Notes: generated by a model from the letters alone, not told the origin. A stretch of DNA of 64,000 nt from Limnohabitans_A sp048020265 (GCF_048020265.1 NZ_CP171843.1:1-64000); one strand, 5' to 3'. Numbered from the stretch's first letter, positions 16,765 to 25,426 are shown. A program made the numbers and translations.

Positions 16765-17322
16765 ATGAACTTCAACACCGAACAATTCACCGCCGCCCAA
16801 CAAGCCAACCTGAACGTGGCTGCTGGCCTGTCGCAAACCGCTTTCGCCGGTTTCGAGCGCCTGGTCGAGCTGAACATGGCCGCTGGCAAAGCCGCTGTGG
16901 GCGAGTCTTTCGCCAATATGCAAGCCCTGATGGCTGCCAAGTCGCCTCAAGACCTGATGGCCGTGCAAGCCGCTTTGGTGCAGCCCGCCTTCGAAAAGTC
17001 GGTGTCTTATGGCCGTCACCTGGCTGACATCGCCAACAGCACGGGCGCCGAGTTCACCAAAGCTGTCGAAAGCAAAATGGCCGAATCCGAAACAGCCATC
17101 AAAAGCCTGGTCGAAAACAGCCTGAAGAATGCGCCTGCCGGCTCCGACGCCGCTGTGGCCGTGTTCAAGACTGCTTTCGAAGCCAGCCAAACCGCTGCCG
17201 AGACCCTGAAAAAAGTGGCCAAGCAAGCCGCTGACACCGCCGAGTCCAACCTGAAGGCCGCCACAGCCCAAGCCGAAGCTTCGGTCAAGGCCGCCATGAG
17301 CAAGGCCAAAACCAAGGCCTGA
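16765..17322 (+). CDS. phaP: Phasin family protein (PHA granule-associated)
   Basis: Phasins coat polyhydroxyalkanoate granules and control their number and size. The 185-residue, Ala-rich, all-helical product begins MNFNTEQFTAAQQANLNVAAGL and has the phasin_2 pattern (AFAGFERLVELNMAAGKAAV, then SYGRHLADIANSTGAEFTK), ending in a Lys/Ala-rich tail. An AAGGA lies before the ATG and a strong terminator follows, so it is likely a single-gene unit. Codon use is strongly biased, as for a highly expressed gene. Confidence 0.92.
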   Translation: MNFNTEQFTAAQQANLNVAAGLSQTAFAGFERLVELNMAAGKAAVGESFANMQALMAAKSPQDLMAVQAALVQPAFEKSVSYGRHLADIANSTGAEFTKAVESKMAESETAIKSLVENSLKNAPAGSDAAVAVFKTAFEASQTAAETLKKVAKQAADTAESNLKAATAQAEASVKAAMSKAKTKA

Positions 17323-17368
17323 GCCTGGACCGCATGAGCTGGCCGCCACGGCCGGCTTTCTACAATCA

Positions 17369-17396
17369 GGGTGCCTCAAGGCACCCTTTTTGTTTT
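17369..17396 (+). terminator. Rho-independent terminator after the phasin gene
   Basis: A 7-bp GC-rich stem (GGGTGCC / GGCACCC) with a TCAA tetraloop is followed by TTTTTGTTTT. Confidence 0.88.
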
Positions 17397-17407
17397 GGAC
17401 CTCACCC

Positions 17408-18196
17408 ATGTCATCCCTCTTTACGCAAGCCTGCGCCCCCGTTTTGCAGATCGAAGGCGGCGTGGCCACCATCACTTTGAACCGCCCAGTCCAGCGCAAC
17501 CGCCTGGAAAACGGCGACCTCAAGGCTTTGCTGGCGCACTTTGATGCCATTGATCGCAATCCCGCCGTGCGTGTGCTGGTGTTGACCTCCAACACGGCGG
17601 GTCAGCCCAAACCGGTGTTTTGTGCCGGGTATGACATTGGCGGTTTTGACGAACCGGGTCACGGCGCCACCTTCTTTGAAGAGATTCCTGACACGCTGGC
17701 GCGGCTGCGGCCAGTCACCATTTGCGCCCTCAACGGCAGCGTTTACGGCGGTGCGACCGATCTGGTGCTGGCGTGTGACCTGCGCATCGGCCTGCAGGGC
17801 ATCGAGTGGCGTATGCCCGCTACGGCGCTGGGCCTGCATTACTACCCCAGCGGTTTGCAGCGTTATGTCAGCCGTTTCGGGGTGGCGGGGGCCAAACGGG
17901 CTTTTTTGACAGCGCGGCCTTTCACAGCCGAGCAGCTCGATGCGATGGGCTTGTTCGAAGCGCTGGTGGATTCGACAGCGTGGGACGCTGTGCTGGCGCA
18001 ATTGGTGGGTGATGTCCTGAAGTTGGCGCCCATGGCCGTGCAGGAAACCAAAAAGTCCCTGAACGAAATCGCCGCCGGGCAGATGGACGAGCACCGCCTG
18101 CGCGAGCGCGAGCACATGACCAGCCGCAGCGCGGACTTTGCCGAAGGACGGGCGGCCTTTGCCGAACGGCGCCCAGCCGTGTTCACTGGCCAGTGA
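17408..18196 (+). CDS. Enoyl-CoA hydratase/isomerase (crotonase) family protein lacking the usual catalytic glutamates
   Basis: A 262-residue crotonase-fold protein. The oxyanion-hole region CAGYDIGGF and the core GSVYGGATDLVLACDLRIG are present. In classical enoyl-CoA hydratases, glutamates occur in GGG(x)E and in (Q)PE..LG. Here these read GGATD and MPATALG, so both positions lack Glu. It may catalyse another crotonase-type reaction, such as decarboxylation, isomerisation or hydrolysis. It follows the phasin terminator by a few bases and its own start is the second ATG of the frame, after CTCACCC. No partner gene of beta-oxidation adjoins it. Confidence 0.85.
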   Translation: MSSLFTQACAPVLQIEGGVATITLNRPVQRNRLENGDLKALLAHFDAIDRNPAVRVLVLTSNTAGQPKPVFCAGYDIGGFDEPGHGATFFEEIPDTLARLRPVTICALNGSVYGGATDLVLACDLRIGLQGIEWRMPATALGLHYYPSGLQRYVSRFGVAGAKRAFLTARPFTAEQLDAMGLFEALVDSTAWDAVLAQLVGDVLKLAPMAVQETKKSLNEIAAGQMDEHRLREREHMTSRSADFAEGRAAFAERRPAVFTGQ

Positions 18197-18239
18197 GCCA
18201 GGCTCAAGAATCGCCGTCTGGGGTCGATTCCTTTCAGCC

Positions 18240-19337
18240 ATGCAATCCCATTCCATCCGCGCACTCACCCTGAACACGGGCCGTCTGATCTCCCGCTGTT
18301 GCTGGGGGCTGGCGCTGGCTTTTTCGGCACAGGCCGGGCAATACCAGCTGTTGGCGGAGCAGGCCAACACGGTGGTGGTGGCTGCACGTGTGCAAAACGC
18401 CGAACAGGTTTGTAACCTCGAAATCTCGGTCCAAGGCCAGGCGACGCTGGAGCGGGAGGTGCGTGCACCCTACTTCGAGACCCGCATCGACATCACGCCG
18501 CAGGATGTCGAGTCGGTCGTGGTCAGCTGGCGCGGCAAGTTCAAACGCGGCAACGCCGAGGCCGTGAATGCCTGCCCCACCCAGGGCAGCACCCGCTTTG
18601 TGGTGGTGTCAGACCATGCGGCGCTGCAAGCCGCCTGGCGCAATGCTTTCGCGGCCATGGGCCCTGCCAAGGCGCAATGCGTGCGCACCGCTTTGCAGCT
18701 GGACCGGGTGCGTTACGAGTGGTTTGACACGACGGCCAAGGAGAGCAGCCCCGAGGACTGGAAGATCCAGCGGGCCTTGACCCGTTGTGATGAGTTCGTG
18801 GCCCAGAAAAAAGCCTGGGGCGATCAAAACCCCCAAGGCTTTGCCTGCACCTTGCCCGGCGGCTTGAAGACACGCTGTGAGGGCTATTTCACGGTCACTG
18901 AAAAAGGCAAGGCCGTGCCGATTTCTGCTGAGGCCGCGATCCGGCGACAGCTGGATGAGCAGCCTTGGGGCACAGGCGTGCGGGAAACCGCTGCGGCCAA
19001 AGCGGCCCGCCAAAAGCAGGAACAAGCCCGGCAGGCCCGATTGCAGGCCGAAGAAGAGGCGAAAGCCAAAGCACAAGAAGAGGCGCGTTTGCGCGAGGAG
19101 CAGTTGGCGCAAGAGGCCCTCGCCGCCCAGGCCCGCGAGCGCAAGGAAAAGGCCGAGGCCGAACGCGCTAGGCGTCTGCAGGAAATCGAGCGCCTGGAAC
19201 AAGAGCGCCTGGAAAAACGCAGCTGGTTGCTCAAGCAGCTGGAAAAGCTCAAACGTGACCCCGATGCCGAGGGCAAGCCAGAAGCCAAGTCCGACGCCAA
19301 GCCGGATGCCAAGGCAGAAGAAGCCAAGCCTAAATAA
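18240..19337 (+). CDS. Uncharacterised secreted or periplasmic protein with a long charged coiled coil
   Basis: A 365-residue protein of unknown function. Residues 1-32 look like a signal peptide (hydrophobic LISRCCWGLALAFSAQA then GQY). Residues about 33-240 form a Cys-containing globular part (conserved-looking VCNLEISV, VNACPTQG, CVRTAL, TRCDEFV, FACTLPGG, TRCEGYF, suggesting several disulphides). From about 250 to the end it is an almost pure Ala/Glu/Lys/Arg/Gln helix. The ATG at 18240 was picked because it starts the signal peptide. It is followed by a REP-like repeat and convergent with the nitrile hydratase operon. Confidence 0.7.
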   Translation: MQSHSIRALTLNTGRLISRCCWGLALAFSAQAGQYQLLAEQANTVVVAARVQNAEQVCNLEISVQGQATLEREVRAPYFETRIDITPQDVESVVVSWRGKFKRGNAEAVNACPTQGSTRFVVVSDHAALQAAWRNAFAAMGPAKAQCVRTALQLDRVRYEWFDTTAKESSPEDWKIQRALTRCDEFVAQKKAWGDQNPQGFACTLPGGLKTRCEGYFTVTEKGKAVPISAEAAIRRQLDEQPWGTGVRETAAAKAARQKQEQARQARLQAEEEAKAKAQEEARLREEQLAQEALAAQARERKEKAEAERARRLQEIERLEQERLEKRSWLLKQLEKLKRDPDAEGKPEAKSDAKPDAKAEEAKPK

Positions 19338-19347
19338 GCTTCGGACC

Positions 19348-20220
19348 CTAGGGCGCGAGTCCCTGCTCGCGAATGTCTCGACCTGCAGACCACGCGGTGC
19401 CCATGGAAGCGGCCATCACCATGGCAATGGCCAGCCCCTGAAACAGGGTCAAGTGCTCAGCCAGCACCAGCCACCCTGCCAAGGCACCCACTGCCGGCTC
19501 CAGGCTCAGCAAGATGCTGAAGGTGTTTTTGGGCAGGTGGTTCAGCGCAAACATTTCCAGTGCATAAGGGATGGCACTCGACAGCAGTGCCACGGCCAAA
19601 CCGGCCAGCAGCCACTGCGGGTTGAGCAAGGCGCTGCCGGCATGCGCCACACCAATCGGAGCTACCACCAAAGCGGCAGCGAGCATGCCCATGGGCGTGG
19701 CCATGCCGCCGTAACGCAGCGCCACGCGTTGACCGAACACGATGTACAGCGCCCAACAAACGCCCGCGGTGAATGCGAAGAACACGCCCATCGGGTCCAG
19801 CGCTGTGGCCGCATCGCCACCTGGCAGCGGCAGCAACAAAGCCAGGCCCACCACTGCCAGCGTCACCCACAGCCAGTCGCTGGCTTTTTTGGAGGTCCAG
19901 ATAGCCACGGCCAGCGGCCCGGTGAATTCGATGGCGATCGCCACGCCAAAGGGGATGGTCTTGATGGCGCTGTAGAACAGCAGGTTCATCACGCCGAGCG
20001 TGACGCCGTACAGGCCCAGGGGCAGCGCATCGGCCCAGACCCATCGGCGACGCCACGGTCTGAACACCGCCATCAGCATCAGCATGGCAAAGACCAGCCG
20101 GTAAGCGGTGGTGCCTTCGGCGCCCAAGGCCGGGAACAGGCTTTTGGCAAACGAGGTGCCGACCGCCAACGACACCAGGCTGCCCATCAAGGCCAGCATG
20201 GCCCACAAACGCAGGTTCAA
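19348..20220 (-). CDS. EamA/RhtA-type exporter, last gene of the nitrile hydratase operon
   Basis: A 290-residue inner-membrane transporter with about ten hydrophobic helices in two EamA repeats. GTSFAKSLFPALGAEGTTAYRL and FYSAIKTIPFGVAIAIEFTGPL closely resemble RhtA, the threonine/homoserine exporter of E. coli, and the second repeat has ALEMFALNHLPKNTFSILLSLEPAVGAL. A TTG at 20220 overlaps the stop of the preceding gene (TTGA) and has AGAGG at good spacing, so translational coupling is likely; the frame also stays open upstream. Being cotranscribed with nitrile hydratase, it may export an amide, acid or amino-acid-like product, which is inference. Confidence 0.85.
   Translation of the reverse strand: MNLRLWAMLALMGSLVSLAVGTSFAKSLFPALGAEGTTAYRLVFAMLMLMAVFRPWRRRWVWADALPLGLYGVTLGVMNLLFYSAIKTIPFGVAIAIEFTGPLAVAIWTSKKASDWLWVTLAVVGLALLLPLPGGDAATALDPMGVFFAFTAGVCWALYIVFGQRVALRYGGMATPMGMLAAALVVAPIGVAHAGSALLNPQWLLAGLAVALLSSAIPYALEMFALNHLPKNTFSILLSLEPAVGALAGWLVLAEHLTLFQGLAIAMVMAASMGTAWSAGRDIREQGLAP
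19351..19374. repeat. REP-like palindromic repeat (copy A)
   Basis: The imperfect palindrome GGGCGCGAGTCCCTGCTCGC continues into GAAT; an almost identical copy (one difference) lies at 31898-31921 and a related half at 36089-36113. Dispersed extragenic palindrome overlapping the 3' end of the EamA gene. Confidence 0.6.
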
Positions 20221-20609
20221 ACGGAGCCTCTTTCTTCGGCGTTCAGCACGATGGGCTGGCCGTGCGGGGTGCGCTCGGCGGCCGCTTCCCACGCGTGTTC
20301 CAAGTCATGGATTTCATCGGGTGTGCCCAGTTGGCGCTCGATCACCAGCTGCTCCAGCGCATTGAGCCAGTGGGTGTAATAAAGGCTGCCGTCGTCGGCT
20401 TCGCCGCGCATTTGGCCTGCGCGGATTTCGCACGTCAGGGCATCGGCCCACTGCGGCCAGGTGAAGACGCCTTTTTCGTGCAGCTGCAAGGTCATGGCAA
20501 AAGCGTGGGCCTGCCAGGGGGCTTCAAACACCGCGCCGTTGTTGGCCGTGGGGGGCATGGGAAAGCCGTCGCCACAGGCTTGGGCCAGATCGTTCAGGGT
20601 GGTGGTCAT
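20217..20609 (-). CDS. Nitrile hydratase accessory protein
   Basis: A 130-residue protein of the nitrile hydratase activator group, which resembles the beta subunit N-terminus and helps cobalt insertion. Visible signature: MPPTANNGAVFEAPWQAHAFAMTL, then FTWPQWADAL and YYTHWLNALEQLVIER. It lies 10 bases after the beta subunit gene and overlaps the exporter start by 4 bases, in the order alpha-beta-accessory seen in Co-type operons. Confidence 0.88.
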   Translation of the reverse strand: MTTTLNDLAQACGDGFPMPPTANNGAVFEAPWQAHAFAMTLQLHEKGVFTWPQWADALTCEIRAGQMRGEADDGSLYYTHWLNALEQLVIERQLGTPDEIHDLEHAWEAAAERTPHGQPIVLNAEERGSV

Positions 20610-20619
20610 ATTCAGTTGC

Positions 20620-21297
20620 TCAGGTGGACACCGCTTCCAGATAAGACTCCCAGGCGTCCACGCTCACTTGGTGCCCGGCTTCGGCTTGCGGGCCCCACAG
20701 CTCGGTGCCGTCAAACACCACGGTGTAAAGGTGCTCGGCCGTGCCGTCAAAAGGCGGCAGCATCCGGCTCACATGCCGGTCGGGCAAGACATGGCTGCCG
20801 TGGTGCAGCACCACGGTGCCCACATGGCCGCGCACATAGCGCGGCAGCCGGGTGTGGCCTTGGGGGTTGAGGTTGAGGGCGCGTACGCGCTGGCCCACCG
20901 CAAAGCGCGGCGCTTGCGTGCTGGGCCGGTCGGCCGGGCTGCCTTTGGCCAGCGCCGCGTCCACATCGGCGGCTTTGAGCACCCGCACGCCCGGCACGGG
21001 GGGCGTGAGGGGCTGGCCTTGGGTCAGTTCCTCGGCGGTGATCAGGCCGCGCTCGATCAGTATGTTTTGCAGGGCCTTGGTCCAGATGGCGTAGTAAGGG
21101 CCTTGCACGTAGTCGAGCGGGGGCAGGGATTCGCGGGCCGAACGGGCCAGGTCGATGTTCCACAGGCCGCTGGCCCCCATGGCCACGGTCACGCCCAATG
21201 CGCGGCGCTCCCACTCGCCATGAAACAGCGGCTCGTTGGCTTCGATGCGAACCGGGCCGTAGCCTTGTTGGCCACCCATGTCGTGCACGCCGTTCAT
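20620..21297 (-). CDS. nthB: Nitrile hydratase subunit beta
   Basis: Structural partner of the catalytic alpha subunit; together they hydrate nitriles to amides. The 225-residue product starts MNGVHDMGGQQGYGPV, the canonical beta N-terminus, has YYAIWTKALQNILIERGLIT, and a C-terminal SH3-like barrel (FAVGQRVRALN...GHTRLPRYVRGHVGTV, then LYTVVFDGTELWG). It overlaps the alpha gene by 4 bases (ATGA). Confidence 0.95.
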   Translation of the reverse strand: MNGVHDMGGQQGYGPVRIEANEPLFHGEWERRALGVTVAMGASGLWNIDLARSARESLPPLDYVQGPYYAIWTKALQNILIERGLITAEELTQGQPLTPPVPGVRVLKAADVDAALAKGSPADRPSTQAPRFAVGQRVRALNLNPQGHTRLPRYVRGHVGTVVLHHGSHVLPDRHVSRMLPPFDGTAEHLYTVVFDGTELWGPQAEAGHQVSVDAWESYLEAVST

Positions 21298-21941
21298 GGG
21301 GCCTCCTTGGGTGTCGACTCAGGGTTCAGGGGCAGTCCGGTGCCGATCATCGAATCGCGGGTGACCAGTTGCGCCAGTTGCGCCTGGCTCCAGCCCTCGG
21401 TGCCTGCGGGGCGCTCGGGCAGCACCAGGTAGCGCACTTCGGCGGTGGAGTCCCAGACGCGGATGTTTTTGTTCGGGGGCAGCGAGAGCCCGAAGTCGGC
21501 CAGCACGGCCCGCGGCTCGATCACGGCGCGCGAGCGGTAAGCCGCGCTTTTGTACCAGACCGGAGGCAAGCCCAGCACGGGCCAGGGGTAGCAGCTGCAC
21601 AGGGTGCAGACCACCATGTTGTGGGTGTCGGGGGTGTTGGGCACGGCCACCATGTGCTCGCCTTGGCGGCCCGTGTAGTCCATCGAGGCGATGGCGGCGG
21701 TGGCGTCTTGCAGCAGCCAGTCCCGAAAAGCCGGGTCGGCCCAGGCGCGGGCCACCACTTTGGCGCCGTTGTGCGGGCCCACATGCACCTCGTAGGTTTC
21801 GATGATGCGGTCGACGGCGGCGGGGTCGAGGTAGCCTTTTTGCGTCAGCAGGGTTTCCAGGGCACGCACGCGCACATCCATTTCGCCCAGGGTGCTGTGT
21901 TCATGATCGTGGTGGTGGTCATGTCCGCTGGCAGGGTGCAT
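21294..21941 (-). CDS. nthA: Nitrile hydratase subunit alpha, cobalt type
   Basis: Catalytic subunit converting nitriles to amides. The metal-binding claw C112-T-L-C115-S-C117 is intact; threonine after the first cysteine marks the cobalt class (iron enzymes have CSLCSC). The 215 residues include the standard VPNTPDTHNMVVCTLCSC and the R residues of YKSAAYRSRAV that hold the oxidised cysteines. The N-terminus is rich in histidine (HDHHHDHEH, residues 7-15) beyond the usual start and might help metal capture. First gene of a four-gene minus-strand operon; no amidase or cobalt transporter is seen nearby. Confidence 0.95.
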   Translation of the reverse strand: MHPASGHDHHHDHEHSTLGEMDVRVRALETLLTQKGYLDPAAVDRIIETYEVHVGPHNGAKVVARAWADPAFRDWLLQDATAAIASMDYTGRQGEHMVAVPNTPDTHNMVVCTLCSCYPWPVLGLPPVWYKSAAYRSRAVIEPRAVLADFGLSLPPNKNIRVWDSTAEVRYLVLPERPAGTEGWSQAQLAQLVTRDSMIGTGLPLNPESTPKEAP

Positions 21942-22132
21942 GGTCGCTCCTCGGGGCTGTTTCGGGCCTTTCGGCTCAGGGTTTGCACGGTGCAGCAGCA
22001 CGGGTTTGGGGCACTGACCGTGGGGGAAAAAGGCTTTCAGTGGGCATCATAGCGCCGCATACAATGGCGGCTTCGTTCGCGGGCCGCCCGATCGGCCCCG
22101 ATAAAACCCGAATTTGCTTTTTTGGAGTTTCC

Positions 22133-22465
22133 ATGTTCATTTCTTCCGCTTTTGCCCAAACTGCTCCAGCCGCTGCCGCAGGGGGCGACATGCAGTCCAC
22201 CTTGATGAGCATGCTGCCTTTGCTGCTGATGTTCGCGGTCCTGTATTTCGTCATGATCCGTCCCCAGATGAAAAAGCAGAAAGAGCACCGCGCCATGATC
22301 GACGCGTTGGCCAAAGGCGACGAAGTGGTCACGGCAGGTGGTTTGTTGGGCAAGGTCAGCAAGATCGGTGACGCCTACATTGGCGTGGAGCTGGCCACAG
22401 GTGTGGAAGTCCAGTTGCAGCGCAGCGCCGTGGTCCAGGTGCTGCCCAAAGGCACCCTGAAGTAA
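22133..22465 (+). CDS. yajC: Preprotein translocase accessory subunit YajC
   Basis: Small inner-membrane component of the SecDF-YajC complex. The 110-residue product has one membrane helix (MLPLLLMFAVLYFVMIRPQ) followed by the family signature KKQKEHRAMIDALAKGDEVVTAGG. A GGAG lies 7 bases before the ATG. Followed by secD and secF. Confidence 0.95.
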   Translation: MFISSAFAQTAPAAAAGGDMQSTLMSMLPLLLMFAVLYFVMIRPQMKKQKEHRAMIDALAKGDEVVTAGGLLGKVSKIGDAYIGVELATGVEVQLQRSAVVQVLPKGTLK

Positions 22466-22535
22466 TTCACACGCGTTTTCTCCATGGGGCGCGGCCTTGG
22501 TCGGCCCCGGTTTTTCATCCTGCACGCGAGTCACT

Positions 22536-24416
22536 ATGAACCGTTACCCGGTCTGGAAATACGCGATCATCGTGATCGCCATGTTGCTGGGCGTGGTCTA
22601 CACCCTGCCCAACTTTTATGGCGAGGCCCCTGCTGTGCAGGTGTCTTCGGCCAAGGCCACCATCAAGGTGGACACTTCGACGCTGCAAAAGGTTGAAGAC
22701 GCGCTCAAGGCCGCAGCCATCACGCCCCAAACCGTGGCCTTGGACGGGACCTCGATCCGAGCCCGTTTCCAGAGCACTGACGAGCAGCTGAAGGCCAAGG
22801 ACGCCATTCAAAAATCGCTGATTGTCGACGCGGCTGACCCGCAATTTGTGGTCGCGCTGAATCTGGTTTCCCGCTCCCCGGCTTGGCTGACTGCCCTGCA
22901 CGCCTCGCCCATGTACTTGGGTCTGGACCTGCGCGGCGGCGTGCACTTCATGCTGCAAGTGGACATGCAGGCGGCGTTGACGCAAAAAGTCGAGTCCATC
23001 ACGGGCGACCTGCGCAGCTTGCTGCGCGAGAAAGACGTGCGCCATGGCGGCATCAGCCGCAATGGCCAGACCATTGAAATCCGCCTGCGCGATGCGCAGC
23101 AACTGCAAGCGGCCAAGCGTGTCTTGTCTGAGCAGTTTGCCGATTTGCAAAACCAGGAAGCGGCTGATGGCAGCGAGTTCCGCCTGACCGCCAGCATCAA
23201 GCCCGAAGCCGCCCGCAAAGTGCAAGAGCAGGCTCTTAAACAAAACATCACCACGCTGCACAACCGGATCAATGAGCTGGGCGTGGCCGAGCCGGTGATC
23301 CAGCAGCAGGGTCTGGACCGCATCGTGGTGCAGTTGCCCGGCGTGCAGGACACAGCCAAGGCCAAGGATATTCTGGGCCGCACCGCTACGTTGGAAGTGC
23401 GCATGGTGGACGAGAGCACTGAAGCGCGTGCCGCAGAGCAAGCGGGTGGCATTGTCCCGTTTGGCGCTGAGCGTTATCTGGAGCGCGATGGCCGCCCCTT
23501 GATCGTCAAGAAGCAAGTGGTGCTCACGGGCGACAACCTGACCGACGCCCAGCCGGGCTTTGACGGCCAGACGCAGGAGCCCGTGGTCAACCTGACGCTG
23601 GACGCCAAGGGCGCCCGCATCTTCAAGGATGTGACGCGCGACAACGTGGGCAAGCGCATGGCCATCATCTTGTTCGAAAAGGGCAAGGGCGAAGTGGTGA
23701 CAGCGCCTGTGATCCGCGCCGAAATCGGTGGCGGTCGCGTGCAGATTTCTGGCCGCATGACCACGGCCGAGGCCAATGACACGGCGCTCTTGCTGCGTGC
23801 GGGCTCGCTGGCCGCGCCGATGGAGATCATTGAAGAGCGCACCATCGGCCCGAGCCTGGGGGCCGAGAACATCGCCAAGGGCTTCAACAGCGTGACCTGG
23901 GGTTTCCTGGTGATCGTGGCCTTCATGGTGGTTTATTACGCCATGTTCGGGCTGTTCTCCGGCATCGCGCTGGGCGTGAACCTGCTGTTCCTGGTGGCCA
24001 TCTTGTCGATGCTGCAGGCCACCTTGACCTTGCCCGGCATGGCCGCGATGGCGCTGGCGTTGGGCATGGCGATCGACTCGAACGTGCTGATCAACGAGCG
24101 GGTGCGTGAAGAGCTGCGCAACGGCGTCAGCCCGCAAGCGGCCATTCACGCGGGCTATGACCGCGCCTGGGCCACGATTTTTGACTCCAACATCACCACC
24201 TTGATCGCAGGCGTGGCCTTGTTGGCCTTCGGCTCCGGCCCGGTGCGTGGTTTTGCGGTGGTGCACTGCATCGGCATCTTGACGAGCATGTTCTCGGCGG
24301 TGTTCTTCTCGCGCGGCTTGGTCAACCTTTGGTACGGTGGCAAGAAGAAGCTCAAATCGGTGTCGATTGGCACGGTGTGGCGGCCTGAAGGCGGCTCTGC
24401 GGTGAAAGCCGACTAA
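22536..24416 (+). CDS. secD: Protein translocase subunit SecD
   Basis: Proton-motive-force-driven part of the Sec export machinery. The 626-residue product has an N-terminal membrane helix (KYAIIVIAMLLGVVYTLPNFY), the first periplasmic domain beginning near YLGLDLRGGVHFMLQVDM, a second periplasmic part, and five C-terminal helices (GFLVIVAFMVVYYAMFGLFSGI through GMAIDSNVLINERVREEL). Length is normal for betaproteobacteria. The ATG at 22536 gives the canonical MNRYPVWKY start. secF begins 12 bases later. Confidence 0.97.
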   Translation: MNRYPVWKYAIIVIAMLLGVVYTLPNFYGEAPAVQVSSAKATIKVDTSTLQKVEDALKAAAITPQTVALDGTSIRARFQSTDEQLKAKDAIQKSLIVDAADPQFVVALNLVSRSPAWLTALHASPMYLGLDLRGGVHFMLQVDMQAALTQKVESITGDLRSLLREKDVRHGGISRNGQTIEIRLRDAQQLQAAKRVLSEQFADLQNQEAADGSEFRLTASIKPEAARKVQEQALKQNITTLHNRINELGVAEPVIQQQGLDRIVVQLPGVQDTAKAKDILGRTATLEVRMVDESTEARAAEQAGGIVPFGAERYLERDGRPLIVKKQVVLTGDNLTDAQPGFDGQTQEPVVNLTLDAKGARIFKDVTRDNVGKRMAIILFEKGKGEVVTAPVIRAEIGGGRVQISGRMTTAEANDTALLLRAGSLAAPMEIIEERTIGPSLGAENIAKGFNSVTWGFLVIVAFMVVYYAMFGLFSGIALGVNLLFLVAILSMLQATLTLPGMAAMALALGMAIDSNVLINERVREELRNGVSPQAAIHAGYDRAWATIFDSNITTLIAGVALLAFGSGPVRGFAVVHCIGILTSMFSAVFFSRGLVNLWYGGKKKLKSVSIGTVWRPEGGSAVKAD

Positions 24417-24428
24417 GGGGAAAAGACC

Positions 24429-25379
24429 ATGGAATTGTTCAAAATCAGAAAAGACATTCCGTTCATGAAGCACGCGTTGATTTTCAACGCGATTTCCTTC
24501 GTGACGTTTGCCTTGGCGGTCTTCTTCCTGTTCAGCCGTGGCCTGCACCTGTCGGTGGAGTTCACGGGCGGCACCTTGATGGAAGTGAGCTACAGCCAGC
24601 CCGCTGACCTGCAAAAAGTGCGCGGCACGGTGGCCACGCTCGGTTTTGCCGAGGTGCAGGTGCAGAACTTCGGTTCGGCACGTGACGTCATGATCCGCTT
24701 GCCCGCACAAAAGGGCGTGAGCTCGGCCCAGCAAAGCGAAAAAGTGTTGACGGCCCTCAAAGCCAACGACTCTGATGTGACCTTGCGCCGCACCGAGTTT
24801 GTGGGCCCGCAAGTGGGCGACGAGCTGGCCGAAGACGGCCTCAAAGCTTTGGCCTTTGTGGTGATTGGCATCATGATTTATCTGGCGATCCGCTTCGAGT
24901 GGAAGTTCGCCGTCTCGGCCATCATTGCCAACTTGCACGACGTGATCATCATCTTGGGCTTTTTCGCCTTCTTCCAGTGGGAGTTTTCCTTGGCGGTGTT
25001 GGCAGCGGTGCTGGCGGTGCTGGGTTACTCGGTGAACGAATCGGTGGTGATTTTTGACCGGATTCGCGAGAACTTCCGCCGCTACCGCAAGATGAACACG
25101 GTGGAGATCATCGACAACGCGATCACCTCGACCATCAGCCGCACCATCATCACCCACGGCTCGACCCAGATCATGGTGCTGTCGATGCTGCTGTTCGGTG
25201 GCGAGACCTTGCACTACTTCGCCATGGCGCTGACGATTGGCATCTGCTTTGGCATTTACTCGTCGGTGTTCGTGGCCGCCGCCATCGCCATGTGGCTGGG
25301 CATCCAGCGCGAAGACCTGATCAAGCCGATCAAGAAAGACAACGACCCCAGCGACGAAAACTCGGGCGCGGTGGTCTGA
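24429..25379 (+). CDS. secF: Protein translocase subunit SecF
   Basis: Partner of SecD in the post-translocation step of Sec export. The 316-residue product has the N-terminal helix, the D1 motif VEFTGGTLMEVSY, and the conserved membrane core LGYSVNESVVIFDRIRENF with RTIITHGSTQIMVLSMLLFGG. A ribosome site GGGGAAA precedes the ATG. A C-rich/G-rich hairpin (about 25398-25418) lies between it and the convergent dprA. Confidence 0.97.
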   Translation: MELFKIRKDIPFMKHALIFNAISFVTFALAVFFLFSRGLHLSVEFTGGTLMEVSYSQPADLQKVRGTVATLGFAEVQVQNFGSARDVMIRLPAQKGVSSAQQSEKVLTALKANDSDVTLRRTEFVGPQVGDELAEDGLKALAFVVIGIMIYLAIRFEWKFAVSAIIANLHDVIIILGFFAFFQWEFSLAVLAAVLAVLGYSVNESVVIFDRIRENFRRYRKMNTVEIIDNAITSTISRTIITHGSTQIMVLSMLLFGGETLHYFAMALTIGICFGIYSSVFVAAAIAMWLGIQREDLIKPIKKDNDPSDENSGAVV

Positions 25380-25426
25380 CCAGGCCCTTTGCTGGCTAAC
25401 CCCCCAAAATGGGGGGGTGAAACTGA

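Noticed and set aside
19348..20379. Plus-strand continuation of the coiled-coil protein frame through the exporter gene
   Set aside because: The plus-strand frame there is antisense to an EamA gene with ten hydrophobic helices and gives a Gln/His-rich product with no similarity to anything.
21942..22132. Cobalamin or cobalt riboswitch upstream of the cobalt nitrile hydratase
   Set aside because: No B12-box-like or NiCo-type conserved blocks were seen in the short leader.
22515..25214. Roughly 900-codon frame antisense to secD-secF
   Set aside because: secD and secF are unmistakable; the antisense product is a low-complexity His/Gln/Arg-rich sequence without family features.
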